A stretch of DNA of 64,000 nt from positions 1-64,000 of the forward strand of contig NZ_JAFICC010000018.1 in the NCBI RefSeq assembly GCF_017833415.1. The letters are read 5' to 3'. The position numbers and the translations under genes are program-made. The notes beneath the pieces were generated by a model that saw only the letters and a list, made by a program, of their open reading frames with translations, ran no database searches and had not been told where the DNA came from. Below, piece by piece: positions 47,135 through 55,841 of this stretch (positions within the stretch are counted from its first letter, which is position 1; the number at the start of each line of letters is the position of its first letter). The DNA is from Flavobacterium sp. 1355. Lineage in GTDB: Bacteria; Bacteroidota; Bacteroidia; Flavobacteriales; Flavobacteriaceae.

Positions 47135-47181
47135 AAAAAAAATCCAAATCCAACATTAAAATTTGGATTTGGATTTTTTTT
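47135..47181 (-). terminator. Terminator of the DUF1080 gene
   Basis: Eight A then TCCAAATCC (47135-47151) pair perfectly with GGATTTGGA then eight T (47165-47181). It works in either direction and here ends the minus-strand gene at 47201. Confidence 0.85.
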
Positions 47182-47200
47182 AATTAAAGATTTATATCGC

Positions 47201-47884
47201 TTATTTTATTTCTTTTATCATAATGTTACGATACCATACATTGTCTCCATGATCCTGCAAGGCTATTTTCCCTTTTTTGAATGTGCCAAATCCAGGCCAG
47301 TTTGCAAATTTACTTCCTGCAATCAGCTTTTTAAAATTATCGTCCCACAATACCGTTTCGACTACAGTAACTCCATTTAGAATAAGCGTCAATTTTCCTT
47401 TTTTGCTTATAACTTCGGCAGCATTCCATTCTCCAACTTTTTTTACAGGTTCAGATTTACTTTGTATTAAATCGTATAAATCTCCTGCACGGTGCTTTGT
47501 GATTTTTCCGTCGGGATGTCCGTCATTGTCCAAAACCTGCATTTCAAGACCTGTCTCGTATGTATTTTTATATTTTTCAGGATCTTCATTGACATAAAAA
47601 ATTATACCACTGTTAGAATTTGGAGCTATTTTCCATTCTAGTTTTAAATGAAAATTTTCAAATTCAGCGTCTGTTACTAAATCTCCGCCCTGACCATTTT
47701 TTGCCGCTTCAGGATCAAAATGCAATACTCCGTCTTCTGCTTTCCATCCCGGCCCTACTGAATTTTTTCCATAAGAATGCCAGCCTTTTGTAGTTTTCCC
47801 ATCAAAAAGAGATTTAAAACCTTTCTGTGCATGAATTGTTTGTACAAAAGACAAAATCAATACTGTAATTATAATTTTTTTCAT
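47201..47884 (-). CDS. Exported DUF1080 (3-keto-disaccharide hydrolase-type) protein
   Basis: A 227-residue protein with a signal peptide (about 1-19, VQTIHAQ). The DUF1080 jelly roll begins at FKSLFDGKTTKGWHSYG and includes LEWKIAPNSNSGIIFYV, TGLEMQVLDNDGHPD and ALQDHGDNVWYRNIMIKEI. Members of this family hydrolyse 3-keto-glucosides in the periplasm of Bacteroidota. No sugar 3-dehydrogenase is encoded nearby. It is a single-gene unit. Confidence 0.87.
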   Translation of the reverse strand: MKKIIITVLILSFVQTIHAQKGFKSLFDGKTTKGWHSYGKNSVGPGWKAEDGVLHFDPEAAKNGQGGDLVTDAEFENFHLKLEWKIAPNSNSGIIFYVNEDPEKYKNTYETGLEMQVLDNDGHPDGKITKHRAGDLYDLIQSKSEPVKKVGEWNAAEVISKKGKLTLILNGVTVVETVLWDDNFKKLIAGSKFANWPGFGTFKKGKIALQDHGDNVWYRNIMIKEIK

Positions 47885-48329
47885 TTTGTTTAATTTTTAT
47901 TATGTGTTTAACTCGTTGTAGAATACATGTAATTTAATGCTAAACATAGCAGAATTTAAATGTATATAATCTGGTTTAAACCACATCAATTATTATCAAA
48001 AAAAGATACTCTTAATTTCTGTTATAATTTTATTTTTGAAGTAATTTTTACGATATCTCATAAAACGCTGTTATTTCTATCCTAAGATTACACAATTGTA
48101 AGTTTTCTTACATAAGAGCTGATAATAAGTTAAAAAAATATCAGATTAAACTTTTGCTTTGCATTATAATTGCTTAATTTCGCGCCCGATTATAATGTTG
48201 ATATTAAATAAGTTTTCAAACAAAAAAAGAGGTTTCCTTATTTTATATAGCAATGATCTTCTCATCATAATTTTCATAAACACTACATATAAATACCACG
48301 TTCTTATATTATAACCATAATTTAATCCA
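47885..48329. other. Divergent intergenic region with a possible promoter
   Basis: A 445-bp A/T-rich gap without a believable gene. TTTG (48153-48156), an 18-base spacer and TAATTTCG (48175-48182, one mismatch) may be the promoter of the gene at 48330, giving an unusually long leader of about 140 bases. Confidence 0.35.
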
Positions 48330-49424
48330 ATGCTAAAAAGAAACAAATTCCATATTTTAATTTTACTTTTTTTAAATTTATTTTTTTCAATCAATTCATT
48401 TTCGCAGAAAAATCTTTATGCAGGAATTGAAGTCGGGCGCAGAGCAATAAAAGTTTCTGTTATCGAGGTAAACAATATCAGAAAAGCAGATTATAAGATT
48501 ATCTCCTTTACAACTGACAGGCTTAATTTTGCCGAACATATTGCTAATACAGGCGAAATTCCTCAGGAAGATATGAATAAAATCAGCGTTACGGTTGTGG
48601 ATCAGCTAAAGAAAATAAGAGAAGAACATAAGATTCCGGAAGAACACATCTTTATTGTAGCAGCTCCGGTTTTTGCATCTGCCCGCAATATTGATGTTTT
48701 AACAAAAAAAATCACAAGCCTGACCAACAAAAATTTTGATGTCATGAATGTTGAGGAAGAGGCAAAAATATTGGTAAAAGGTGCTATGCCTCCAGTAGAT
48801 TATCCCAACGCTTTATTACTTGATATTGGTGCTCAGACTACAAAGGGCGGATATATAGATGAACTTGAAGATAATAAATTAGCGTTTATTCCTTTGGAAC
48901 TGGATTTTGGTACCATGACACTTACTGATGCAGTAAAGAAAACGGTTGCAAATCCAAATCAGGTTAATGACCTTTCGACTTATCAGGAGAAATCTTTTGA
49001 TTTTAATCCGATTCTGCGAAAAAAGGTAAAAGAAATGCTGGACACAAATCCTCTTTTATTAAAGAAAGATAAAATTTATTTATCCGGAGGAGCTGTATGG
49101 GCTTTTGCAACTTTGTACTATAACGAAAATGTAAAAGAGCATTATATTACGCTAAGCATGGAAGATGTTCTCAATTATGATGCAATCCTGAAAAACAATT
49201 TCAGCAAGTTTAATACCCTTGCTCAAACCAATAAAGAAGCTGCCAGAGTTTTGAGTACGTATGACCAAAAATACCTTATTTCGGCAAATAACATATTAGT
49301 AAGTTTATTAGAAGGTATTCCAAACCTGGAAACAAAGAAAGTTTACTTTGTAAAAGAAGGTCAGGTTACATGGTTAATCTCATATATTGCAGATCGTTCT
49401 AAAAAAGTGAATACTAATTTCTAA
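48330..49424 (+). CDS. Exported Ppx/GppA-like (ASKHA-fold) protein
   Basis: A 364-residue protein. A signal peptide (about 1-26, LLFLNLFFSINSFSQ) is followed by YAGIEVGRRAIKVSVIEV, the first nucleotide-binding strand-loop of the Ppx/GppA fold, and later LLLDIGAQTTKGGYID (about 163-178), the counterpart of the DIGGGS/T phosphate loop, here with GAQT. KIYLSGGAVWA (about 248-258) matches the third motif. Ppx/GppA enzymes hydrolyse polyphosphate or (p)ppGpp in the cytosol; an export signal on this fold is odd. Activity is uncertain. Confidence 0.7.
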   Translation: MLKRNKFHILILLFLNLFFSINSFSQKNLYAGIEVGRRAIKVSVIEVNNIRKADYKIISFTTDRLNFAEHIANTGEIPQEDMNKISVTVVDQLKKIREEHKIPEEHIFIVAAPVFASARNIDVLTKKITSLTNKNFDVMNVEEEAKILVKGAMPPVDYPNALLLDIGAQTTKGGYIDELEDNKLAFIPLELDFGTMTLTDAVKKTVANPNQVNDLSTYQEKSFDFNPILRKKVKEMLDTNPLLLKKDKIYLSGGAVWAFATLYYNENVKEHYITLSMEDVLNYDAILKNNFSKFNTLAQTNKEAARVLSTYDQKYLISANNILVSLLEGIPNLETKKVYFVKEGQVTWLISYIADRSKKVNTNF

Positions 49425-49449
49425 AAATCAACTTTAGAAATAAACAATA

Positions 49450-49493
49450 AAAAAAATCCAAATTCCAATTTTAAGCTGGAATTTGGATTTTTT
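49450..49493 (+). terminator. Bidirectional terminator between convergent genes
   Basis: Two perfect 17-base arms (49451-49467 and 49477-49493, core TCCAAATTCCA) are separated by 9 bases and bounded by A and T runs. Confidence 0.88.
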
Positions 49494-49515
49494 ATTATTG
49501 GGCTTTTCTGTTTTT

Positions 49516-50208
49516 TTAGTCTAAAACAAAACTTACACTAACATTTGCAGTAATTTCTATTTCTCCAATTGCCAAAGTTTCGTTTGATGCTCCCATGGCA
49601 TCTGCAGATTCTTTCATTCTCATTGCAGCATACATTGGCTGTGGGTGATAGACTTGAGAATTATCAGCGATCGTAAATGCTTTTCCTACTTTTTGTCCTA
49701 AAACAGACACATATTCATCTGCTTTTGTTTTAGCATCTTTTATTGCGAGTTTACGGGCTTCAGATTGGTATTGTGCCAGTTTAGATGATTCAAAAGAAAC
49801 TTTGTCAATTCGGTTGATACCTTGTTGTACAAGACCTTCCATTAACTCGTCATATTTAGTCAGATCTTTTACAATGATTTCTACAGTTTGTGTGGCGTTG
49901 TAACTTGTTTTCTTTTTCTCATAATCGTATTGCGGATTTAGAGCTACTTGTTTAGTTTTAAAATCTGCAGTTGGAATATTCATTTTTTTGATGAATTTTA
50001 AAACAGCATCCATTTTTTCGTCATTCTGTTTTTTAACCTCTTTAGCATTATTCCCTTTTGTTTCAACCGAGGCCGAAATACAAACCTGATCAGGGGCTAC
50101 TTTTACTTTTCCTTCACCATTTACATTGATTAAAGGAATTTGTTTGATTTCCTGGCCGTAAGACATAGTCATAAATATGATTGTTAAAAATAATACTAGT
50201 TTTTTCAT
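49516..50208 (-). CDS. Periplasmic SIMPL-domain (DUF541) protein
   Basis: A 230-residue protein with a signal peptide (about 1-18, TMSYGQ). The SIMPL domain fills the rest: INVNGEGKVKVAPDQVCISASVETKG at the start, ALNPQYDYEKKKTSYNATQTVEIIV in the middle and ITANVSVSFVL at the end. Members form large periplasmic assemblies in some species; function is not settled. It is 51 bp after the rhomboid gene and probably in the same transcript. Confidence 0.88.
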   Translation of the reverse strand: MKKLVLFLTIIFMTMSYGQEIKQIPLINVNGEGKVKVAPDQVCISASVETKGNNAKEVKKQNDEKMDAVLKFIKKMNIPTADFKTKQVALNPQYDYEKKKTSYNATQTVEIIVKDLTKYDELMEGLVQQGINRIDKVSFESSKLAQYQSEARKLAIKDAKTKADEYVSVLGQKVGKAFTIADNSQVYHPQPMYAAMRMKESADAMGASNETLAIGEIEITANVSVSFVLD

Positions 50209-50259
50209 TTTTGTTATATTTAATAGTTCGTTAATTACATTTCAAAAGTTGTGCCATCA

Positions 50260-50898
50260 TTAGATTTTCCCCAATTTTGCCATTGCAAAAAGAATTAAAA
50301 TCGGTATTAATAATAGTATGACAACAAAAGTATGATCATAAAATAATGAAGGATCTTTTACCAAAGTAATTACATACCCTCCTATAGCACCTCCAAAGTG
50401 TGCTGTGTGGCCAATATTGTCGTTTTTGGCTTTCATTCCGTAAATCGAATACAGCAAATATAAAATTCCGAAAATATAACCGGGAAGCCAAATAAGAAAA
50501 TATAATCCAATTTCTCTATCCGGATTAAGCAATATGGCTGAATATAAAACACCGGTAACTGCTCCTGAAGCTCCTACGGCTCGATAGTTATAATCGTCTT
50601 TATGAAAAACCATAGTAAGAAGGCTTCCAAAAATCAGACTGCCAAAATAAACTAATACAAACGAAAAATTTCCCAAATTGGCAATAACATCCGGTGCAAA
50701 AAACCAAAGTGTCAGCATGTTAAAAGCTAAATGCATTAAATCAACATGCAGAAAACCAGAAGACAGCATTCTGATTTGCTCGCCCGAACGAATACTTCCT
50801 ACATGAAATTCGAATTTCCTAAAAAAATTATAATCATTAAACCCCTGGTAACTTATAAGAATATTGGCTACTATTATCCCAATTAAAATAAAATTCAT
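50260..50898 (-). CDS. Rhomboid-family intramembrane serine protease
   Basis: A 212-residue membrane protein with six hydrophobic segments. Catalytic S111 lies in VGASGAVTG and H167 in HTAHFGGAIGG. HVDLMHLAFNMLTLWFF (about 51-67) is the family's His-Asn motif in helix 2. It cleaves membrane proteins within the bilayer. Substrates are unknown. Confidence 0.9.
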   Translation of the reverse strand: MNFILIGIIVANILISYQGFNDYNFFRKFEFHVGSIRSGEQIRMLSSGFLHVDLMHLAFNMLTLWFFAPDVIANLGNFSFVLVYFGSLIFGSLLTMVFHKDDYNYRAVGASGAVTGVLYSAILLNPDREIGLYFLIWLPGYIFGILYLLYSIYGMKAKNDNIGHTAHFGGAIGGYVITLVKDPSLFYDHTFVVILLLIPILILFAMAKLGKI

Positions 50899-50920
50899 AA
50901 AAAATAATTAATGTGAATAG

Positions 50921-50928
50921 CAAATATA
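50921..50928 (-). promoter_or_regulatory. -7 box of the rhomboid/SIMPL unit
   Basis: The complement reads TATATTTG, a full TANNTTTG match, 22 bases before the ATG. No -33 TTG at the expected place. Confidence 0.5.
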
Positions 50929-50987
50929 ATCATTATCGTACATAAGACTGTAAGAAACCAAATTATCGGTGTTATTCATTTTTGCTT

Positions 50988-50995
50988 TATATTTG
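50988..50995 (+). promoter_or_regulatory. -7 box of the acyltransferase gene
   Basis: TATATTTG lies 15 bases before the ATG at 51011, giving a leader of only about 10 bases. Confidence 0.5.
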
Positions 50996-51010
50996 CAAAA
51001 AAATATTTAG

Positions 51011-51886
51011 ATGCAATTTATTGTTTATATACTAGCCTACCCTTTACTCTGGCTTATTTCTATACTTCCTTTTAGAATATTTTACTGGTTTTCTGATTGT
51101 GTTTATTTTCTTGTATATCATATCATTGGCTATCGAAGAAAAGTAGTTCGTGAGAACCTGGCACTTGCTTTGCCGCACTTAAATAATGCTGAACGAAAAA
51201 TTATTGAGAGAAAATTCTACAAACATATGTGTGATATGTTTTTGGAAATGATTAAAACAATGAGCATTTCTTCTGAAGAAATGGAAAAAAGATTTCAGGT
51301 AACCAATCTTGATTTAGTACTCGATTATGCTAAAAAAGGAAAAAGTGTAATTCTTGTAGCTTCGCATTATGCAAGTTATGAATGGCTTATGACAATTAAC
51401 CCAAAAATTGGTTTTCAGGGAGTTGCTGTTTACAAAAAACTTGCTAATCCTTATTTTGATAAATTGATCCGAAAAATTCGATCCAAATACAAAACCGAGC
51501 TTATCGAAACCAAACAAGCAATTCCGACAATGGCTCAAAACCAGCGTGACGGGATTTTAAGCATGTATGGTCTGGCAAGTGACCAGTCTCCCAAACTGGA
51601 CAGAATTTTTCATTCAATGGAATTTATGGGTGTCGAAGCTCCTGTACATACCGGTGCTGAAATGCTGGCCAAAAAATATGACCTAAGTGTGATATTTGTG
51701 AATGTAAAGAAACTATCGAGAGGCCATTACGAAGCAACTTTTATGCCTATAGCTGATAATCCTAATGAATACCCAAACTTTGATATTACAGAAAAATACC
51801 TAAAAGAGGTCGAAAAACAAATTCTTGCTGCACCTGAGTATTACCTATGGACTCACAAAAGATGGAAACACAGAATTGAAAAATAA
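51011..51886 (+). CDS. LpxL/HtrB-type lipid A (lysophospholipid) acyltransferase
   Basis: A 291-residue inner-membrane protein. An N-terminal membrane helix (about 5-38) is followed by the acyltransferase core with the HxxxxE motif (H119, E124 in SHYASYEW). SDQSP and YYLWTHKRWKHR at the C-terminus are also typical of the family. It adds a secondary acyl chain to lipid A or a related lipid. It has its own promoter and terminator. Confidence 0.88.
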   Translation: MQFIVYILAYPLLWLISILPFRIFYWFSDCVYFLVYHIIGYRRKVVRENLALALPHLNNAERKIIERKFYKHMCDMFLEMIKTMSISSEEMEKRFQVTNLDLVLDYAKKGKSVILVASHYASYEWLMTINPKIGFQGVAVYKKLANPYFDKLIRKIRSKYKTELIETKQAIPTMAQNQRDGILSMYGLASDQSPKLDRIFHSMEFMGVEAPVHTGAEMLAKKYDLSVIFVNVKKLSRGHYEATFMPIADNPNEYPNFDITEKYLKEVEKQILAAPEYYLWTHKRWKHRIEK

Positions 51887-51893
51887 TTAAATT

Positions 51894-51930
51894 AAAAATC
51901 CAGAAGCAAAAGCGCTCTGGATTTTTTTTT
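51894..51930 (+). terminator. Terminator of the acyltransferase gene
   Basis: AAAAATCCAGA (51894-51904) pairs with TCTGGATTTTT (51916-51926), then more T. Confidence 0.85.
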
Positions 51931-51999
51931 AGAAAGAAATAGAAACATTCTGTACTGCCCAGAATAAATTTGATGTGTTTTTGTAATACTATTTTTTCT

Positions 52000-52028
52000 T
52001 TTGATAAAAAAGAAACTATATATATTTG
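52000..52028 (+). promoter_or_regulatory. Promoter of the GH128-like gene
   Basis: TTTG (52000-52003), a 17-base spacer and TATATTTG (52021-52028) match the consensus at both boxes. No TGCATCA element is present, so this gene is not in the HTCS regulon by sequence. Confidence 0.65.
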
Positions 52029-52060
52029 GTTAGTTTTTTAACAACCCCAAAATCACAACC

Positions 52061-53545
52061 ATGATCAAAAAATTAATCTCTATTTGTTTACTATTATTTC
52101 TGAGTGGTGCTGTTTCTGCTCAGAGTCCAAAACGTGGAATCGCATACGGATATCACTCAAAGGCAGATTTACTGGCACTTAAGCCAGGAGTTTCCTGGTG
52201 GTACAATTGGTCACCGGAACCAGATACACAGATTAATGCAGATTATCAATCTATAGGGGTTGAATTTGTGCCAATGGTCTGGGGAAAAATAAGCGATGCC
52301 GATGTTCAGGCCTTTATCAATAAAATAAAACCGGATGCAAAATATTTATTAGCGTTTAATGAACCAAACTTTACTGATGGAGCAAGACTTACTCCTCAAG
52401 AAGCCGTGAACGAATGGGTAAATGTTGAAAAAATTGCTGCTGCTAAAAACTTAGAAATCGTAAGTGCTTCCCCTGCTTATAATGGGCCTGATAATTACGG
52501 AGGTTACAGTGATCCTATTGCCTGGCACGATCAGTTTTTTGCTTTATGCCCGAATTGCAAGGTGGACTATATTGCTTTTCATACTTATGATAATACTGCC
52601 GGCTCTGTTGTTGGTGTGACCGGACTCCTTAAAAAATATAATCGGCCTGTGTGGGTAACCGAATTTGCGAACAGGGTAATCCAGACATCGGATCAGAAAA
52701 TAGCTTTTATGAAAGATATTCTGACCAGTTTTGAAAATGATCCTGACATTTACAGATACTCGTGGTATACAGGCAGAGTACCTGCAAACTGGACCGATAT
52801 GCTCGAAGGCCAATTGCTAAGTGCAACAAGCGGAGTTTTAAAACCAATTGGTACAGAATATATTAATGTTCCTTATACAACAAAAAAAATAAATGTTCCC
52901 GGAAGAGTTCCTGCAAACAAACATTACCGCAGAAAAGGTACAAGCCTGCAAAACACGACAGATGCCAATACAGTACAAAATGTAAGTGCTATAAATGTTG
53001 GCGACTGGAATGAATTTATGGTTAATATCGCTGATGCCGGAACTTATAAACTGACTTTTAGGGTTGCCGCTCTCACTAATCCCGGTAAATTTGATATTCT
53101 GGTAAATGATGCTGTTGTAAAAACAGATGAAACTTTTGCTGTTACGGGAGGTTTGCAGACGTATATAGACAAAATTGTAGACGGAATTGTTTTGCCAAAA
53201 GGTGAAGTGTACTTAAAGATTAAATTTAAATCTGATGGTATGAGCTTTAATTATATCGATATTACAACATCTAATTTAGGGATTAATGATCCTGTAGCAG
53301 AAAAGGATTCTTTTACAGTTTATCCAAATCCTATTAAATATCAATCTACCCTACATATCAAATCTGCTGTTACAGAACCTTTAAGTTTGACAATTGTAGA
53401 TATGAAAGGTGCTGTTTCTTACTCATCAGATTCATATTTTACAAATGAAGATATTAAGATTGGTGAAAAACTTTCGAGTGGTGTTTATATTGTAAATGCA
53501 CAATATGGTACGATCAAAAAATCAATAAAAATTGTCAAGAACTAA
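52061..53545 (+). CDS. GH128-like beta-1,3-glucanase with CBM6-like and T9SS sorting domains
   Basis: A 494-residue secreted protein. A signal peptide (about 1-20, GAVSAQ) precedes a GH128-type barrel (about 25-260), with KRGIAYGY, SWWYNWSPEPD, acid/base E101 in LLAFNEPN and nucleophile E201 in VWVTEFA. A beta-sandwich carbohydrate-binding module (about 265-405, ending MSFNYIDI) looks CBM6-like. The C-terminal 75 residues (SFTVYPNPI...SSGVYIVNAQYGTIKKSIKIVKN) are a type A sorting domain for type IX secretion. GH128 enzymes cleave beta-1,3-glucan, which would complement the PUL at 11-26 kb although it is unlinked. Confidence 0.87.
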   Translation: MIKKLISICLLLFLSGAVSAQSPKRGIAYGYHSKADLLALKPGVSWWYNWSPEPDTQINADYQSIGVEFVPMVWGKISDADVQAFINKIKPDAKYLLAFNEPNFTDGARLTPQEAVNEWVNVEKIAAAKNLEIVSASPAYNGPDNYGGYSDPIAWHDQFFALCPNCKVDYIAFHTYDNTAGSVVGVTGLLKKYNRPVWVTEFANRVIQTSDQKIAFMKDILTSFENDPDIYRYSWYTGRVPANWTDMLEGQLLSATSGVLKPIGTEYINVPYTTKKINVPGRVPANKHYRRKGTSLQNTTDANTVQNVSAINVGDWNEFMVNIADAGTYKLTFRVAALTNPGKFDILVNDAVVKTDETFAVTGGLQTYIDKIVDGIVLPKGEVYLKIKFKSDGMSFNYIDITTSNLGINDPVAEKDSFTVYPNPIKYQSTLHIKSAVTEPLSLTIVDMKGAVSYSSDSYFTNEDIKIGEKLSSGVYIVNAQYGTIKKSIKIVKN

Positions 53546-53565
53546 AACTTGCATTCATCTAAAAC

Positions 53566-53600
53566 AAAAAACTCTTTCGATTAACGAAAGAGTTTTTTTT
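53566..53600. terminator. Bidirectional terminator between convergent genes
   Basis: AAAAACTCTTTCG (ending 53579) pairs with CGAAAGAGTTTTT (from 53585), flanked by A and T runs. It serves both the GH128-like gene and glmM. Confidence 0.85.
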
Positions 53601-53617
53601 CTTTAATTATCAAGAAA

Positions 53618-55006
53618 TTAAATTCCTGCAATAGCTTTTATCTCATCTATAATTCGAAATGCAAGTTTATCTGCTGTTTCCTGTGAAGGAGATTCGGTAT
53701 AAATTCGAATAATCGGCTCTGTATTTGATTTTCTTAAATGAACCCATTCTGTTGCAAAATCAATTTTAACACCATCAACTGTAGAAATATCTTCATTTTT
53801 ATATTTCTCTGTCATTGCAACCAAAATTGCGTCAACATCAATTTGAGGAGTTAATTCGATTTTGTTTTTACTCATATAATATTCAGGATATGAAGCTCTC
53901 AATGCCGAAACAGACATCTTTTTGTTTGCCAAGTGTGTTAAAAACAAGGCCACCCCTACCAAACTGTCACGTCCGTAATGTGATTCCGGATATATAATTC
54001 CTCCATTTCCTTCACCTCCGATGATGGCATTATTTTTTTTCATTAATTCAACTACATTCACCTCTCCTACTGCACTTGCCTCGTAGCTTCCTTTATGCCC
54101 AACTGTTACGTCACGCAAAGCACGCGAAGACGACATGTTTGAAACTGTATTTCCGGGAGTTTTGCTCAACACATAATCAGCACAAGCTACCAGAGTATAT
54201 TCTTCACCAAACATTTCCCCGTCTTCGCTAATAAAAGCAAGACGATCTACATCTGGATCAACAACAACTCCCAAATGTGCTTTTTCTTTTATAACCAATT
54301 CAGAAATATCAGTCAAATGTTCTTTTAAAGGTTCTGGGTTATGAGGAAAATGTCCGTTTGGCTCGCAATATAATTTTACAACCTCTACGCCCATTAGTTC
54401 TAATAATTTCGGAATAATAATTCCGCCTGATGAATTTACACCATCAACAACTACCTTAAATTTAGCGGCTTTTACAGCTTCAACATCAACCAGTGGTAAA
54501 TTTAAAACCTCGTCGATATGGATATCCATATAAGCATCATTAACAGTTATTTCTCCAAGATTATCAACATCAGAGAAATCAAAAGCCTCAGCTTCTGCAA
54601 TTTCAAGGATTTTAGCCCCTTCAGCACCACTTAAAAATTCTCCTTTTTCATTCAGTAATTTTAAAGCATTCCATTGTTTTGGATTATGAGAAGCCGTAAG
54701 TATAATTCCACCGTCTGCTTTTTCCAGCGGCACAGCAATTTCTACAGTTGGTGTTGTAGAAAGCCCAAGATCGATTACATTTATTCCTAAACCAATCAAT
54801 GTATTGACAACCAGGTTGTGAATCATCGGACCAGAGATTCTGGCATCACGACCAATTACAACCGTTAATTTTTCTTTTGAAGTATTATTTTTAAGAAAGG
54901 TTCCGTAAGCCGATGCAAATTTTACGGCATCAACCGGTGTCAGATTATCTCCAACCTTCCCCCCGATAGTTCCGCGTATTCCTGATATCGATTTTATTAA
55001 AGTCAT
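53618..55006 (-). CDS. glmM: Phosphoglucosamine mutase GlmM
   Basis: A 462-residue mutase. S106 in ILTASHNPKQWNALK carries the phosphate; DPDVDRL (about 248-254) binds magnesium; GEGNGGII (about 331-338) is the sugar loop; RKSNTEPIIRIY (about 430-441) binds the substrate phosphate. It converts glucosamine-6-phosphate to glucosamine-1-phosphate for peptidoglycan and lipopolysaccharide. Some Bacteroidota members may also act as phosphomannomutase or phosphoglucomutase; the motif set favours GlmM. Single-gene unit, with a -7 box at 55032. Confidence 0.87.
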   Translation of the reverse strand: MTLIKSISGIRGTIGGKVGDNLTPVDAVKFASAYGTFLKNNTSKEKLTVVIGRDARISGPMIHNLVVNTLIGLGINVIDLGLSTTPTVEIAVPLEKADGGIILTASHNPKQWNALKLLNEKGEFLSGAEGAKILEIAEAEAFDFSDVDNLGEITVNDAYMDIHIDEVLNLPLVDVEAVKAAKFKVVVDGVNSSGGIIIPKLLELMGVEVVKLYCEPNGHFPHNPEPLKEHLTDISELVIKEKAHLGVVVDPDVDRLAFISEDGEMFGEEYTLVACADYVLSKTPGNTVSNMSSSRALRDVTVGHKGSYEASAVGEVNVVELMKKNNAIIGGEGNGGIIYPESHYGRDSLVGVALFLTHLANKKMSVSALRASYPEYYMSKNKIELTPQIDVDAILVAMTEKYKNEDISTVDGVKIDFATEWVHLRKSNTEPIIRIYTESPSQETADKLAFRIIDEIKAIAGI

Positions 55007-55031
55007 TTTTGTGAGTTATGGTTATGAATTA

Positions 55032-55039
55032 CAAATATA
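55032..55039 (-). promoter_or_regulatory. -7 box of glmM
   Basis: The complement reads TATATTTG, 25 bases before the ATG of glmM. Confidence 0.5.
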
Positions 55040-55046
55040 GAAAAGT

Positions 55047-55245
55047 TACTAAGGTTCTGAGATGATAAGCGGCTAAGATTTTTAAAAAAAGTTACTAAGA
55101 TGCTCAAAGTCTGATTCTTAAAGTTTTTTAAAGAATTACTATATTTTAAATGAAACTAAGCCTATTACGAAGTATTTGCATAGAATCGATTTAAAAAAGT
55201 TTTTATACATTTACAAGAGAGAACTTAGTATCTCAGAACCTTAGC
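55047..55245. repeat. Inverted intergenic repeat (Flavobacterium-type AAGGTTCTGAGAT repeat)
   Basis: AAGGTTCTGAGAT at 55051-55063 occurs inverted at 55230-55242; over 25 bases the two arms differ at three positions. A weaker third copy (GTTACTAAGATGCT) lies near 55090. The spacing of about 165 bp means the region could fold into one long stem. Similar repeats are, from memory, scattered in Flavobacterium intergenic regions. Confidence 0.7.
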
Positions 55246-55256
55246 AACTATAAAAA

Positions 55257-55841
55257 ATGAACTTCTTAGCTCATATATATCTTTCAGGCGATAACGACTT
55301 AATCAAAATCGGTAATTTTATGGCCGACGGAATTCGGGGAAAACAATTTGAGCATTTTCCTGAAGATGTTCAAAAAGGAATTCTTTTGCACCGTTTTATC
55401 GATACTTATACAGATTCTCATGACATTTTTAGGCAGAGTACAAAAAGGTTACATGAGAAATACCATCATTATGCCGGAGTAATTGTAGATATTTTGTACG
55501 ATCATTTTTTAGCCAAAAACTGGACACAATATTCAGATGAAAAACTGGAAAGTTTTATTAACAGGTTTTACAGATCATTACATGATAATTATGAGATTCT
55601 AACTGAAAAAACACAGGATTTAATGCCTTATATGATTCAGAGAAACTGGCTTTTGAGTTACCGAACTGTAGAGGGAATACATCAGATTCTGACCCAAATG
55701 GACAGAAGGTCCAGAAACGAATCAAAAATGCAGTTTGCAAGTACCGAATTAAAGGAATTTTATGCTGAATTTGAAGAGGAATTCACTCTGTTTTTTGAAG
55801 ATATAAAAAAGCATGCTAAAGAAAAATTACTCTTAATATGA
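55257..55841 (+). CDS. Acyl carrier protein phosphodiesterase (AcpH)-type protein
   Basis: A 194-residue protein of the DUF479/AcpH family: MNFLAHIYLS, GNFMADGIRG, GILLHRFIDTYTDSH and YHHYAGVIVDILYDHFLAKNW. The His and Asp residues fit an HD-like metal-dependent hydrolase that removes phosphopantetheine from acyl carrier protein. It overlaps the next gene by 4 bases (ATGA), which suggests translational coupling. Confidence 0.87.
   Translation: MNFLAHIYLSGDNDLIKIGNFMADGIRGKQFEHFPEDVQKGILLHRFIDTYTDSHDIFRQSTKRLHEKYHHYAGVIVDILYDHFLAKNWTQYSDEKLESFINRFYRSLHDNYEILTEKTQDLMPYMIQRNWLLSYRTVEGIHQILTQMDRRSRNESKMQFASTELKEFYAEFEEEFTLFFEDIKKHAKEKLLLI

Noticed and set aside
48164..48394. 76-residue minus-strand frame
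   Set aside because: A/T-driven Ile/Lys/Phe composition, overlaps the start of the Ppx/GppA-like gene and its probable promoter.
55047..55245. CRISPR-like repeat array
   Set aside because: Copies are inverted, few and imperfect, without regular spacers or cas genes.
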